Positions 24,820 to 33,739 of a stretch of DNA of 64,000 bases are shown here, piece by piece. Under the pieces are notes generated by a model. The model was not told the DNA's origin. It did not search any database and worked only from the letters and a program-made list of their open reading frames with translations. A program made the translations under genes and the position numbers. Origin of the DNA: Planctomycetota bacterium (GTDB lineage Bacteria; Planctomycetota; UBA1135); the NCBI GenBank assembly GCA_008501825.1, contig QQUA01000003.1, positions 62,001 through 126,000 of the forward strand. Reading direction: 5' to 3'. Numbering within the stretch: position 1 is the first letter of the stretch; every line of letters begins with the position of its first letter.

Positions 24820-25745
24820 TAGGCCAACCATTCGGCCAAAGCCTGGAATTCGGGGCAGTCGGCCAAAAGCCGGCGGGCGTGGCGCAAAGCTCTGGCTTCG
24901 GCTTCAGCGTAGTCGCTCCGACCTTCAACCAGCAACTTGCCAAAAGTCCCTAAGGCTTTCAAAACTCTTTGCAATGCGCAATGCTGCCAAAGTTTTTGGG
25001 CTTCGTGGAAACCCAGGCCGCATCGAGAAGCCAACTCCTCGGCTGCTTGTTGGATTTGCCGTTCCACCGCCGGCGGTAGATCGACGTAGGCATCGGTGGC
25101 CAAGGAAGCCAAGTCATAAAACACCGGGCCCGGTCGGAGGTCCTGGTGATCGAGAATGGCGATGCCACCTTCCGCCGGCAGCAGGACGTTGCGGGAATGA
25201 AAATCTCGGTGTTGGGTCGCCCAGGGCCCGGCGGCGGCGGCGTGAGCCAAATCTTGGCAGAGGCGGTCGATTTGTTCCGCTTTCTCCGGCGACCAGGCCT
25301 GCTTGCGAAAAGCTTGCAGATAGGATTCCCGAAATTGTTTCAATTCGCGCTGAAACAGCGGCACGTCCAATGCGAATTGCCGCTGCAGGTGGTTTTCCGG
25401 CAAGGGATGGGCATGCAAGCGGGCGCCGGCTTCCAGCAGGGCTTGATAAGCCTCTTCCCCCGGTTGCTGGGCCAGGTGCCGATCTCCAAGATCTTGAACC
25501 AGGTAGGCGCCGGGAACTTCCGGGCCCAAGGCCGGGACCGGAATATCCAGGGACTGCAGCCAGAGGGTGGTGGCCACCGGCGCGGCTTGGGTGGAACGGA
25601 CCAACAACCAACCTTCGGCCTGATCGCCCAGGGGGCGGAAGTAGCGCCGGGTACTGGCCTCGGGAGTCAGCGGTTGCAGCGGCAATTCCCCGGCGAACAG
25701 GCGTTCGACGGTAGTGGCCGAGGGCAAGGTGGGAGTTTTCAACAA
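24819..25745 (-). CDS. amgK: Anomeric MurNAc/GlcNAc kinase-like aminoglycoside phosphotransferase
   Basis: 308 aa. APH fold: TRRYFRPLGD (P-loop-like), YLVQDLGDRHLA, catalytic ATQHRDFHSRNVLL (Asp181, Asn186), then AILDHQDLRPGPVFYDLASL (metal Asp199) and TDAYVDLP. This combination is the signature of AmgK, which phosphorylates MurNAc at C1 before MurU. Start is TTG 25745 or the next TTG; no Shine-Dalgarno is seen. A GATCCT motif lies 6 nt before the start, in the pattern seen at other genes here. Confidence 0.78.
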   Translation of the reverse strand: MLKTPTLPSATTVERLFAGELPLQPLTPEASTRRYFRPLGDQAEGWLLVRSTQAAPVATTLWLQSLDIPVPALGPEVPGAYLVQDLGDRHLAQQPGEEAYQALLEAGARLHAHPLPENHLQRQFALDVPLFQRELKQFRESYLQAFRKQAWSPEKAEQIDRLCQDLAHAAAAGPWATQHRDFHSRNVLLPAEGGIAILDHQDLRPGPVFYDLASLATDAYVDLPPAVERQIQQAAEELASRCGLGFHEAQKLWQHCALQRVLKALGTFGKLLVEGRSDYAEAEARALRHARRLLADCPEFQALAEWLA

Positions 25746-25774
25746 AAGGGAAGGATCTCGATCTTAACGGCGGA

Positions 25775-26626
25775 TTACAGGCCGAATTGATGGCGAAAGC
25801 CATCGACCAGCCTAAGTTGTTGGTCTAAAAGGTGGCCCATTTCCAAAGCTCCCCGGCTCGGGTCCCGGATTTCCAAGGCGGCTTGGCCGGAAAAGCCGAC
25901 TTGTCGCAAACGCTCCAACACTTCGGCCCAGGGTAGGGAACCCTCTCCGGGAGCTAAATGGCTGTCCTGTTGTCCGTGATTGTCGTGCACGTGGAGGTGG
26001 CGCAATCGAGGCAGGGCGGCGTCCAATTCCCGGCGGACCTGGCCTTCGACGTGAGCATGACCCAGGTCGAGACAAAGGCCGGCCTCTCCGGTTGGATCCA
26101 GGCGATCCAGCAGAGCGACCAGGCGGTGGCTACGCGTCCCTTCCGAAATGATGTTTTCCAAAAGCAACTGCACCTTTTGGCGGCGGGCTTCGGCCAGCAA
26201 CTCGGCGACCGCCTCTTCGGCCAGGTGGTAGTGGGTGGGTTTCCAGACGTCGCCCTGCCAGCCCAGGTGCAAGACCGCCGCCCCGGCGCCAAGGGCGGCC
26301 GCCGCTTGCAGGCCCTGGCGGCTGCCTTCCAAAGCCTCCTGCCTGGCGCTGCTACCGGGATCGAGGAGGGACCAGCGCCGGCCTCGGTCGAGCAAGTCAG
26401 GAACCGAGGGATAGAAGGGCAGGTGCACGGTGCCGACCCGGAGGCCGAAATCCTGCAATTTCTGTCGAAAGATCGCCAAACCACCCCCGCTCCGCCACGG
26501 TACATGGGGCTCGGCCAGCCACACTTCCAAGGTGGCGAAACCGGCCGCAGCCAAGGCCTCCAAGGCGTTCCGGTCCAATTTCCGGTACACCAGGAGGTGT
26601 GTGGACAAGGTCAACTCCATCGACAA
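25775..26626 (-). CDS. Sugar phosphate isomerase/epimerase-like TIM-barrel protein
   Basis: About 283 aa of the AP-endonuclease-2/xylose-isomerase-like family: LEVWLAEPHVPW, VGTVHLPFYPS, AAVLHLGWQGD, LLLENIISEGT, LCLDLGHAHVEG, HLHVHDNHGQQDSH and AALEIRDPS. The His, Asp and Glu metal ligands at barrel-strand ends are present. The substrate is unknown. The start is ambiguous: TTG 26626 (AGGA 6 nt upstream and a TAGGAT box 5 nt upstream) or ATG 26620. It is divergent from the HEAT-VWA gene with only 18 bp between. Confidence 0.78.
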   Translation of the reverse strand: MSMELTLSTHLLVYRKLDRNALEALAAAGFATLEVWLAEPHVPWRSGGGLAIFRQKLQDFGLRVGTVHLPFYPSVPDLLDRGRRWSLLDPGSSARQEALEGSRQGLQAAAALGAGAAVLHLGWQGDVWKPTHYHLAEEAVAELLAEARRQKVQLLLENIISEGTRSHRLVALLDRLDPTGEAGLCLDLGHAHVEGQVRRELDAALPRLRHLHVHDNHGQQDSHLAPGEGSLPWAEVLERLRQVGFSGQAALEIRDPSRGALEMGHLLDQQLRLVDGFRHQFGL

Positions 26627-26630
26627 CAGC

Positions 26631-26637
26631 TATCCTA
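26631..26637. promoter_or_regulatory. Shared -10-like core between TIM-barrel and HEAT-VWA genes
   Basis: tatccta is TATCCT on plus (8 nt before ATG 26645) and TAGGAT on minus (26637-26632, 5 nt before TTG 26626). The gap is too short for two separate promoters with leaders. Confidence 0.4.
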
Positions 26638-26644
26638 GGCCAAC

Positions 26645-28186
26645 ATGACGCCCAGTCTGCTGCTTCTTGCCGCCGCTCTGTTGTTTCCCCAGCAGAACGA
26701 AGTGGTCCGGGACTTCAAAAAATACTTCAAAAAGGTCCGGGAACCGGCTGAACGAGTGGAATACGTGTATTCCCTCGAAGGCATCGACGATCCTGACGTC
26801 GCAGAAGTTTTGCTGCCGGTGCTTTCCGACAAGGAACCGCTGGTGGCGGCGGCGGCTTTGGACGTGTTGCGGAAATTGCCGTCGGAAAAGGCTCGCAGCC
26901 CTTTGCTCAAGGTGGTGGAAAAGGGCAAACCGAAAGGAGCTTTGCCGGTGGTGATTCGGGCCGTCGGTGAGGGTCCGTGGCCTGAATTCCAGCCTTTGGT
27001 CGCCCAATATTTGGAAGCGAAAGACGACGAGGTGCGGTTGTGGACCGTGACTTCCTTAGGGGCTTTGAAGGCCGCAGAACACTTGCCGGTGTTCGGGCAA
27101 CTCTTGACCTCCGACGACAACAAAATGGTGCGGGTGGCCTGCGCCGATGCTTTGGGGCATCTTGGCAAGGGATCGGAGGCGATTGCCGGTCCGCCGCTGG
27201 TACAGGCGCTATCGGACAAAGCTTTGGAAGTGCAAACCTCGGCCATGCTGGCGTTGCAAAACGTTCGGGTTCGGGAAGCGATTCCAGTCCTGATCGATAT
27301 TTTGGAAAACGGTGAGGGCCGGGTGCTGGAAGGGGTTTATCCCGCCCTGGTGGCCATTACCGACATGCAGTACACCGACGACCCGAAAACCTGGCGGCGG
27401 TGGTGGAGTCGAGCTCACGACGAATTTCAGATTCCTACGGAAGAAGAGTTGGCCAAACGCAAAGCCGCCCGCCAGGCGGTGGCCCAGGAATACCGGCCTT
27501 CGAAGTCGGAAGCTACTTTCATGGGCATTGACACGCCCAGTCAACGAGTGGTTTTCGTCATCGACGTCAGCGGGTCTATGGAAGAAAAAGTATTGGATCG
27601 AGATACCTTTCGGGAACGAGGCTATCGCCGTTTCGGCAAGTTAGATATCGTCAAAGAAGAATTGGCTCGCACGATCGAGAACTTGGACCGCAACGTCATC
27701 ATCAACGTTTATGCCTTTGCCAGCCACGTCCATCCGTGGCGCAAGAGCATGGTGGCGGCCAATGCCTTGAATCGAAGGAGCGCCTTGGACTTCATTCGTA
27801 AATTGAAGCCCATCGGCGGTTCTACCGCGGCGGCCCGGGCAGCGGCGGGATTAAGGGGTTCCGCCGGAGTGGAAGACGGCCGCACCAATACCTACGCCGC
27901 GCTCTTGGCCGGCTTGGGTTTGGAAGTCAAGAAAGGGGAGGTGATCTCCAATCCCGGTGGCGCCGACGAGGTGAAATCGGAGGTCGATACTTTGTTCTTT
28001 TTGTCCGATGGCCGGCCTTCGATCGGCGAATTGGTCGACCCCGATGACATTCTGGAGGCGGTTACCGAATTGAACCGATTTCGCCGGGTTACCGTGCACA
28101 CCATTGCCATCGGAGAATTCCAAAAGGACTTCATGCAAGAGCTGGCCCGGCGCAACGGCGGAGTTTTCGTGGATCTCGGCCGTTAG
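26645..28186 (+). CDS. Secreted HEAT-repeat plus von Willebrand A domain protein
   Basis: 513 aa. A short signal sequence ([15 protein letters not shown]) is followed by HEAT/PBS-like helical repeats (about 20-245; for example [18 protein letters not shown]) and a VWA domain from about residue 295: [15 protein letters not shown] with the MIDAS DxSxS at Asp307, then [12 protein letters not shown]. It is likely a periplasmic protein-protein interaction module that depends on a metal ion. The HEAT-VWA layout is common in Planctomycetota and is uncharacterised. It is followed 40 bp later by tRNA-Pro. Confidence 0.82.
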   Translation: MTPSLLLLAAALLFPQQNEVVRDFKKYFKKVREPAERVEYVYSLEGIDDPDVAEVLLPVLSDKEPLVAAAALDVLRKLPSEKARSPLLKVVEKGKPKGALPVVIRAVGEGPWPEFQPLVAQYLEAKDDEVRLWTVTSLGALKAAEHLPVFGQLLTSDDNKMVRVACADALGHLGKGSEAIAGPPLVQALSDKALEVQTSAMLALQNVRVREAIPVLIDILENGEGRVLEGVYPALVAITDMQYTDDPKTWRRWWSRAHDEFQIPTEEELAKRKAARQAVAQEYRPSKSEATFMGIDTPSQRVVFVIDVSGSMEEKVLDRDTFRERGYRRFGKLDIVKEELARTIENLDRNVIINVYAFASHVHPWRKSMVAANALNRRSALDFIRKLKPIGGSTAAARAAAGLRGSAGVEDGRTNTYAALLAGLGLEVKKGEVISNPGGADEVKSEVDTLFFLSDGRPSIGELVDPDDILEAVTELNRFRRVTVHTIAIGEFQKDFMQELARRNGGVFVDLGR

Positions 28187-28188
28187 TC

Positions 28189-28216
28189 TTGACTCCGCAG
28201 CCGGCCAAGTGATAAT
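28189..28216 (+). promoter_or_regulatory. sigma70 promoter of tRNA-Pro
   Basis: TTGACT (28189-28194), a 16-bp spacer, and GATAAT (28211-28216). The start would be about 28223, some 4 nt before the mature tRNA. Confidence 0.75.
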
Positions 28217-28226
28217 ACTCCACTCG

Positions 28227-28304
<78 letters not shown>

Positions 28305-28525
28305 CCCCCGCAAACAACCTTGGCCTGGCTTTTTCCTCGGGTTTCCCCAAAGGATGCTGACTCAGGAAAAGCCCCTTGGTTTCTGGGCCGGAGCACGAGC
28401 CCTCACCTTGGGTGATTCCCTGGTTTTTTTGTTGATTCCAGGGGACTCACCGGAGTGTTGAGCGAAGCCGAACCGTCCCCTTTCATTTTTCTGCCTTAGG
28501 GCTCCAGCACCCAACCGGAGCTGTC
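28305..28525 (+). other. tRNA-Pro to rho intergenic region with U-rich hairpin
   Basis: 221 bp without a gene. It holds TCCCTGG (28426 area), a T7 run, then CCAGGGGA, which can form a hairpin with the U-run in its loop. This could be a tRNA terminator remnant or a rho leader control element (rho is autoregulated in its leader in E. coli). I could not identify a convincing rho promoter. Confidence 0.35.
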
Positions 28526-30046
28526 GTGAATGATTCTCTAGGGCCCAGCAAGCCCAATCGCCGCCGTCGTCGTCGTCGTCGTCGACCGCCCGGCCTCCCG
28601 GTTTCCGCCGGGAAATCGGACGGAGAAGAAAGGACCGTTTCCTCGGAAGGCGGCGTGAAAAAACCTCCCGCCGCGGACCAGGACTCTGCCCGGAGAACGG
28701 ATGCTCCGATCGATGGATCGGGCAAGGCGGAGGCATCGGGAACAGGGAGCGGAAAAGAAGGCGGACAAGAAAGCGGTGGCGAAACCGAAGCCCGGGAAAC
28801 CGTTTCCCGGCCGGCCGGAGGTCGAGACCGTCGGCGGTATTCCCGTTCCGCCCGGCGGGAGCGAAGTTTTCGTGGCCGCCAAGAGTATCGTCCGGCTTCG
28901 CAAGCTCCGGCGGTGGAAGACGGAGCCGGCAGCGAGGTTCAGGGCATTTTTGCCTTGCGCAAGGACGGCACCGGGTTTTTGCGGCAAGCCAAGAACAACT
29001 TGGAAGCGCGGCCCAGCGATCCGATCGTCCCTCAGGCCTTGGTTCGGCGGTTTCACTTGAAAGAAGGAAGTCGGATCGTGGCCAAGGCCTTCTTGCGCTC
29101 GAAGGCGCCTCAGGTCCGCCACATTGAGACCGTGGACGGCCTGAACATGGCCGACCATCGCAAACGGCTGGGCTTTAAAAAGCTCACCGTCATCGATCCG
29201 GATTTCCAATACGAGCTGGGGACTCATCCTCAGGACGGGCAGATTTCCATGCGGATTCTGGATCTGCTTTGTCCCTTGGGACGGGGTCAGCGGGCGTTGC
29301 TGGTGGCCCCGCCGCGATCGGGGAAAACCACCATTCTGCAACAGGTGGCCCGGGCCATGGAAGCGCTCTTTCCCGACGTCCATCTCATTGTTCTGTTGGT
29401 GGACGAGCGGCCTGAAGAAGCCACCTATTGGCGCCGGGCGGTGAAATACGGCGAGGTCTTCGCCAGCACCTTGGATCGCTCTCCGAGGGAGCATACCCGG
29501 CTCAGTGAAATGGTCCTGGCCCACGCCAGCCGCATGGTGGAGGCCGGACATGAAGTCATGATTTTGCTGGATTCGATCACCCGTATGGCCCGGGCTTACA
29601 ACAACGTGATCGGCAGCAGCGGCAAAACCATGTCCGGGGGTTTGGATTCCCGCACGATGTCGGCTCCCAAACACTTCTTCGGCGCCGCTCGCAACACCGA
29701 AAACGCCGGTTCCTTGACCATTATCGGCACCTGCTTGGTCGAAACCGGATCGCGCATGGACCAGGTGATCTTCGAGGAATTCAAAGGTACCGGCAACATG
29801 GAGTTGGTGCTGGATCGAAAGCTGGCCGACCGCCGGATTTTTCCCGCCATCGCCACCGATCGGACCGGTACCCGGAAGGAAGAGTTGCTGTTCAGCCGCC
29901 CGACCATGAAGAAAATCAACATCTTGCGGCGGGTGCTCAGTCGGATGAAACCCTTTGAGGCCATGGAGCTATTGATTGACCGACTGCAACGCTTCCCGTC
30001 GAACCACGACTTCTTGCAAGCGTTCTCCTTGGAAGACGTCGAATAA
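28526..30046 (+). CDS. rho: Transcription termination factor Rho with Arg-rich N-terminal extension
   Basis: 506 aa. The core (about 135-506) has the RNA-binding OB-fold (GIFALRKDGTGFLR), Walker A VAPPRSGKTTILQQ, VDERPEEATYW, DSITRMARAYN, the Q/R-loop segment KTMSGGLDSRTM and FEEFKGTGNMELVLDRKLAD. It is an RNA-dependent hexameric ATPase ending transcription. Residues 1-130 are disordered and very basic: nine consecutive Arg (12-20) then Gly/Ser/Glu-rich sequence, instead of the usual Rho_N helical domain. GGAG lies 5 nt before GTG 28526. Confidence 0.95.
   Translation: MNDSLGPSKPNRRRRRRRRRPPGLPVSAGKSDGEERTVSSEGGVKKPPAADQDSARRTDAPIDGSGKAEASGTGSGKEGGQESGGETEARETVSRPAGGRDRRRYSRSARRERSFRGRQEYRPASQAPAVEDGAGSEVQGIFALRKDGTGFLRQAKNNLEARPSDPIVPQALVRRFHLKEGSRIVAKAFLRSKAPQVRHIETVDGLNMADHRKRLGFKKLTVIDPDFQYELGTHPQDGQISMRILDLLCPLGRGQRALLVAPPRSGKTTILQQVARAMEALFPDVHLIVLLVDERPEEATYWRRAVKYGEVFASTLDRSPREHTRLSEMVLAHASRMVEAGHEVMILLDSITRMARAYNNVIGSSGKTMSGGLDSRTMSAPKHFFGAARNTENAGSLTIIGTCLVETGSRMDQVIFEEFKGTGNMELVLDRKLADRRIFPAIATDRTGTRKEELLFSRPTMKKINILRRVLSRMKPFEAMELLIDRLQRFPSNHDFLQAFSLEDVE
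28560..28586 (+). repeat. CGY triplet tract in rho
   Basis: About nine consecutive CGC/CGT codons encode Arg12-20 of Rho. The run of CGT triplets is a short microsatellite that could slip in length. Confidence 0.6.
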
Positions 30047-30141
30047 GCCCGGTCGGTCCTGCCACGAATCCGGGTTGACGATGACCGATCCGACTCTTGC
30101 CCTCGAGCCATGGTGGACTGCTTCCGCCTGTGATTTCGCTC

Positions 30142-31197
30142 ATGGATGAAGCCCAAAACCTCAGTTCCCCAGGAAGTCCGGAAGCGGTCGCCGGAGCGGG
30201 TCCGCCGGTGGTGGAAGTCCGAGGTTTGAAGCGAAGTTATGGCCCGGTTCAGGCTTTGTGCGGTATCGACTTCCGCATCGATGCCGGTCAGGTGGTCGGT
30301 TTTTTGGGCCCTAACGGGGCTGGAAAAACCACGGCCATGAAAATTTTGACCGGGTATTTGGCGGCCGATTCCGGCTGCGCCGCGGTCTGCGGGTTTTCCG
30401 TGGAAGAAGCTCCCTTGGAAGTGAAGCAAAGAGTGGGTTATCTGCCGGAAAACAATCCGCTCTACAGTGAACAAAGGGTTTGCGATTTTCTCAATTTCGC
30501 CGGCTTGGCGCGGGGCTTGAATCGCCTCCAGAGACGACAGGCTTTGGATCGGGTGGTGGCTTTGACTGGTTTGGAACCGGTGTTTCGCCGTCCGATCGGG
30601 GAGTGTTCCAAAGGCTTTCGACAACGAGTGGGTTTGGCTCAAGCTTTGCTGCATGATCCGCCCTTGTTGATCTTGGATGAACCGACCAATGGTTTGGATC
30701 CGAACCAGACCCAGGAAATGCGGCAACGGATTCGGGAACTGGGCACGGAGAAAACCGTTTTGCTAACCAGTCATGTGTTGCCCGAAGTCGAAGCCTTGGC
30801 CGAAAGAGTGATTCTCATTCACCAGGGGCTCAAGGTTGCCGACGGTCTTTTGAACGACCTTCGAACCGGACAGAGTGAGGCGGATCAAGGCTTGGCCTTT
30901 CGCCTGGCGATTCGAGCTTCGACTGCAGACTTGCAGCGATTTTTGGAAACTCACCAGGTTGAGGCTGTCGAGGTGGTGGAAGCCCCTTGGGGACGTCCCG
31001 ATCTTGCCGCCGTTCAAGCCCGGGTCGAAGATTGGAAGGCTTGGGAAGCCTTGACCGAGGCGGTGGTCCAAGCCGCGCTGCCGGTGGTGGAGATGACCCC
31101 CTTGCCGTCGAGTTTGGAAGCGGTGTTTCAGCGTTTGACCCGAGCCGGAGAGAGCGGCTTGGCCCAGGAATCCAACGACAAGGGAGGGCCGAGATGA
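30142..31197 (+). CDS. ABC transporter ATP-binding protein, GldA/ABC-2 type
   Basis: 351 aa. Walker A GFLGPNGAGKTTAMK, Q-loop region GYLPENNPLY, signature CSKGFRQRVGLAQALL (SKGxRQR instead of LSGGQ, as in GldA), Walker B LLILDEPTNGLD and the H-loop TSHVLPEVEAL. A 90-residue C-terminal extension is typical of GldA-like exporters. ATG 30142 is taken; GTG 30130 is also possible. It overlaps the permease gene by ATGA. It energises the exporter formed by the next genes. Confidence 0.9.
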   Translation: MDEAQNLSSPGSPEAVAGAGPPVVEVRGLKRSYGPVQALCGIDFRIDAGQVVGFLGPNGAGKTTAMKILTGYLAADSGCAAVCGFSVEEAPLEVKQRVGYLPENNPLYSEQRVCDFLNFAGLARGLNRLQRRQALDRVVALTGLEPVFRRPIGECSKGFRQRVGLAQALLHDPPLLILDEPTNGLDPNQTQEMRQRIRELGTEKTVLLTSHVLPEVEALAERVILIHQGLKVADGLLNDLRTGQSEADQGLAFRLAIRASTADLQRFLETHQVEAVEVVEAPWGRPDLAAVQARVEDWKAWEALTEAVVQAALPVVEMTPLPSSLEAVFQRLTRAGESGLAQESNDKGGPR

Positions 31198-31916
31198 AAG
31201 CTTGGGTGCTAGCCCGGCGAGAGTGGCGAGTGGCCTTTGACACTCCGATTGCTTACGTGGTTTTGGCCTTGTTTCCCGCCTTGACCGCGGCCTTCTTTTT
31301 GCTGATGGGCCCATTTTTCGCCCAGCGGCAGGCGAGTTTGCGCGGGTTCTTCGCTTTGCTGCCGATGTTGTTCATCTTGGTGGTGCCGGCGACCACCATG
31401 CGACTTTGGGCGGAAGAACGCCGCTCGGGAACCGAGGAGATCCTGCACACCTATCCGTTTCGCGTCCGGGATTTGGTCTTGGGAAAGTTTCTCGGCGCCT
31501 GGGGTTTGGTGTTTTCGGCCCTGGTGCTGACCTTGGGGATTCCGCTGGCAGTGGCTTCCTTGGGCCCCTTGGATTGGGGACCGGTTTGGGGAGGCTATTT
31601 CGGCTCCATGTTGTTGGGAGCCGCCTGCGTGGCGATCGGTTTGTTTTGTTCCGCCTGCTGCCGAAATCAAATCGTTGCTTGGATTTTGGGAGCTCTGGTG
31701 ATTTTGCTTTTCAATCTATGCGGCAGCGCCGCGGTGGCCGCGGCCATGCCCAAAGGGTTGGCAGCCTTGCTTTTGCAAATGGACTTCGGGCGGCGCTTTG
31801 AAAGTCTGCATCGCGGAGTCATCGCATTGCCTGACGTGGTTTTCTTCGTGGCCCTTACGGCTTTGTTCCTGATCGCCAACGGTTTGGTGGTGGAAACCAG
31901 GAGGTGGAGGTCCTGA
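31194..31916 (+). CDS. ABC-2 type permease, GldF-like
   Basis: 240 aa with about six transmembrane helices: PIAYVVLALFPALTAAFFLL, LLPMLFILVVPATTM, LGAWGLVFSALVLTLGIPLA, GSMLLGAACVAIGLFCSACC, WILGALVILLFNLCG and VVFFVALTALFLIANGLVV. MRLWAEERRSGTEEILHTYP between helices 2 and 3 is the conserved GldF/ABC-2 loop. It overlaps both neighbours (ATGA upstream, TGATG downstream), so the four genes are one operon. Confidence 0.9.
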   Translation: MKAWVLARREWRVAFDTPIAYVVLALFPALTAAFFLLMGPFFAQRQASLRGFFALLPMLFILVVPATTMRLWAEERRSGTEEILHTYPFRVRDLVLGKFLGAWGLVFSALVLTLGIPLAVASLGPLDWGPVWGGYFGSMLLGAACVAIGLFCSACCRNQIVAWILGALVILLFNLCGSAAVAAAMPKGLAALLLQMDFGRRFESLHRGVIALPDVVFFVALTALFLIANGLVVETRRWRS

Positions 31917-33739
31917 TGGCCCAATCCGAAGCTCCCACTTCCGCCCGGAGCGTTCATCGGCAAGCGTGGATTAGCGCTTTGCTGGTGGCGTTGTTGACCC
32001 TTTGCGTGGTGGTTTTGAGTCAGCGCCTGCGCTGGCGCTTGGATTTGACCGAGGAAAATCGTTATTCCTTGGCTCCGGCCACCTTGCAATTATTGGATCG
32101 GCTTGAAGATCGTTTAGACCTCGTCCTTTATTTCAATCAAGACATCGAAGGGGCGGAAGCCTTATTGCCGGTGCGCTTGTTGATCCAAGATTTCTTGGAT
32201 GAACTGGCCGCTTATGGCGGGGACAAAGTCGTCGTTCGGACGGTGGATCCGACCACCGATTTATTGGCGCGGCAAGATGCCGAACACGCCAAGATCGCGG
32301 CCGTGCCTTTCCAGGAACTGAGTGTCGGAGCGTTGAGCGTGGCCGAGTTGTATCAGGGATTGGAAATGCGCTATCAAGATCGGAGCGAAGTGATTCCGTT
32401 CATTCGACCCGAGCGAATGGAGTTCGCTTTTGCAGTCCGGCTGGCTTCCTTGATCGAAAAGCAGCGCCCGGTAATCGGCTTCTTTTCCCGGGAACCTCCA
32501 GCGCCGCCGTTGATGCCCGGAATTCCACCGCGGACGCCGCCGGACCGGATCTTTGAAGATTTGCGCAACGCCGTAGGCCGGCGATTTGCCGTTCGGGACG
32601 TGGAGTTGGATCGCCTCGAGGCGGTAGACCAAGATTTAGTCGCTTTGGTGGTGGCTCAACCACAGAACATGACCGCCAGGGAAGTCTTTTCTTTGGATCA
32701 GTATTTGGCTGGCGGCGGCCACGTCTTGGTTTTGTACGACCATTTGAAAGTCGCCTTGCCGAGTTGGGCGCCCAGCCCCGTAGAAAGCGGCTTGGATGCC
32801 TGGTTGAACGGCTTGGGCTTGGCCGTGGGCAAGCGCTTGCTTTGGGACGAGCGCGGCAATCCCATCCAAGTGGATTCCCGAGTAGTGGAGACTCAATCGG
32901 GCCAGCAGCAAGAAGTACCCATTTTCTTGAACTATGGCTTGTTTCCCGAATTGCAAGACGATTCGTTGAATCAAAGCAACCCGGCCACCGCCTTTTTAAG
33001 TCAATTGGATCTGTTGTGGGCCCATCCTTTGCAAATCCGGGAGGTGCCGGCCGGAGTGGAAAAGGAAGTCTTGTTGCAGTCTTCCAAGCGCAGTTGGGCT
33101 TTGCCGCTGGACGTCACTTTGTCCACCTCGCCAGGCAATTTGCAAGCTTTGAAGGCTCACGCCATCTCGCTCGGGCCGGGCCGTTCTTATCCATTGGCCG
33201 TGGCTTTGTCCGGCTCGTTTCCTTCTCAATTCTTGGGCAAAGAAATTCCGCCGGTCACGAATCCAGAAGCCGAAGAGGAGCAAACTGCGCCGCCCGGTTC
33301 GGAAGCTTCGGCTTTGCGGTCGGCGGAAGGCCAAGGTTTGTTGGTCCTCATCGGCGACTCCGATTTATTTCGAAACGAAGTGCTGCGCCAATCTCCGGCC
33401 CAGGGAAGCTTCGCTGAAAATTTGTTTGATTGGCTGGGCCAAAACGCCGACCTGATTCACCTGCGGATGCGCGGCCGAAAGGATCGAGAGATCCGCAATT
33501 TCTATCAGGAATACGTCGAAGAAGAAGGAGCTTTCGCCACCACCGATGAGGAAAAGCGAGAGGTGGATCGAGGTGCAACCCGCTACCAGCGAGGTCGGCA
33601 GCGACAAATCGCCTGGCTCCTCGTATTAGGGCCGGCGGTCCTGGTCCTTGGCCTTGGTTTACTGCGCTGGCGCTGGCGCCAAAAGGCGGCGGCCAAGCCT
33701 TACCAAGCTCAATTCACTTCCGGGAGTTCAACTTCGTGA
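31916..33739 (+). CDS. GldG-like ABC-transporter auxiliary protein
   Basis: 607 aa with an N-terminal anchor (about 19-36) and a C-terminal anchor (about 565-587, WLLVLGPAVLVLGLGLL). The large periplasmic part matches the Gld_GldG/ABC_transp_aux families: RWRLDLTEENRYSLAPATLQ, LDLVLYFNQ, RLLIQDFLDELAAY, GFFSREPPAPPLMP and VLIGDSDLFRNEVL. In Bacteroidetes GldG works with GldA and GldF in gliding. Such operons also occur in non-gliding bacteria, so gliding must not be inferred. AGGAGGTGGAGGT lies before ATG 31916. Confidence 0.87.
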   Translation: MAQSEAPTSARSVHRQAWISALLVALLTLCVVVLSQRLRWRLDLTEENRYSLAPATLQLLDRLEDRLDLVLYFNQDIEGAEALLPVRLLIQDFLDELAAYGGDKVVVRTVDPTTDLLARQDAEHAKIAAVPFQELSVGALSVAELYQGLEMRYQDRSEVIPFIRPERMEFAFAVRLASLIEKQRPVIGFFSREPPAPPLMPGIPPRTPPDRIFEDLRNAVGRRFAVRDVELDRLEAVDQDLVALVVAQPQNMTAREVFSLDQYLAGGGHVLVLYDHLKVALPSWAPSPVESGLDAWLNGLGLAVGKRLLWDERGNPIQVDSRVVETQSGQQQEVPIFLNYGLFPELQDDSLNQSNPATAFLSQLDLLWAHPLQIREVPAGVEKEVLLQSSKRSWALPLDVTLSTSPGNLQALKAHAISLGPGRSYPLAVALSGSFPSQFLGKEIPPVTNPEAEEEQTAPPGSEASALRSAEGQGLLVLIGDSDLFRNEVLRQSPAQGSFAENLFDWLGQNADLIHLRMRGRKDREIRNFYQEYVEEEGAFATTDEEKREVDRGATRYQRGRQRQIAWLLVLGPAVLVLGLGLLRWRWRQKAAAKPYQAQFTSGSSTS

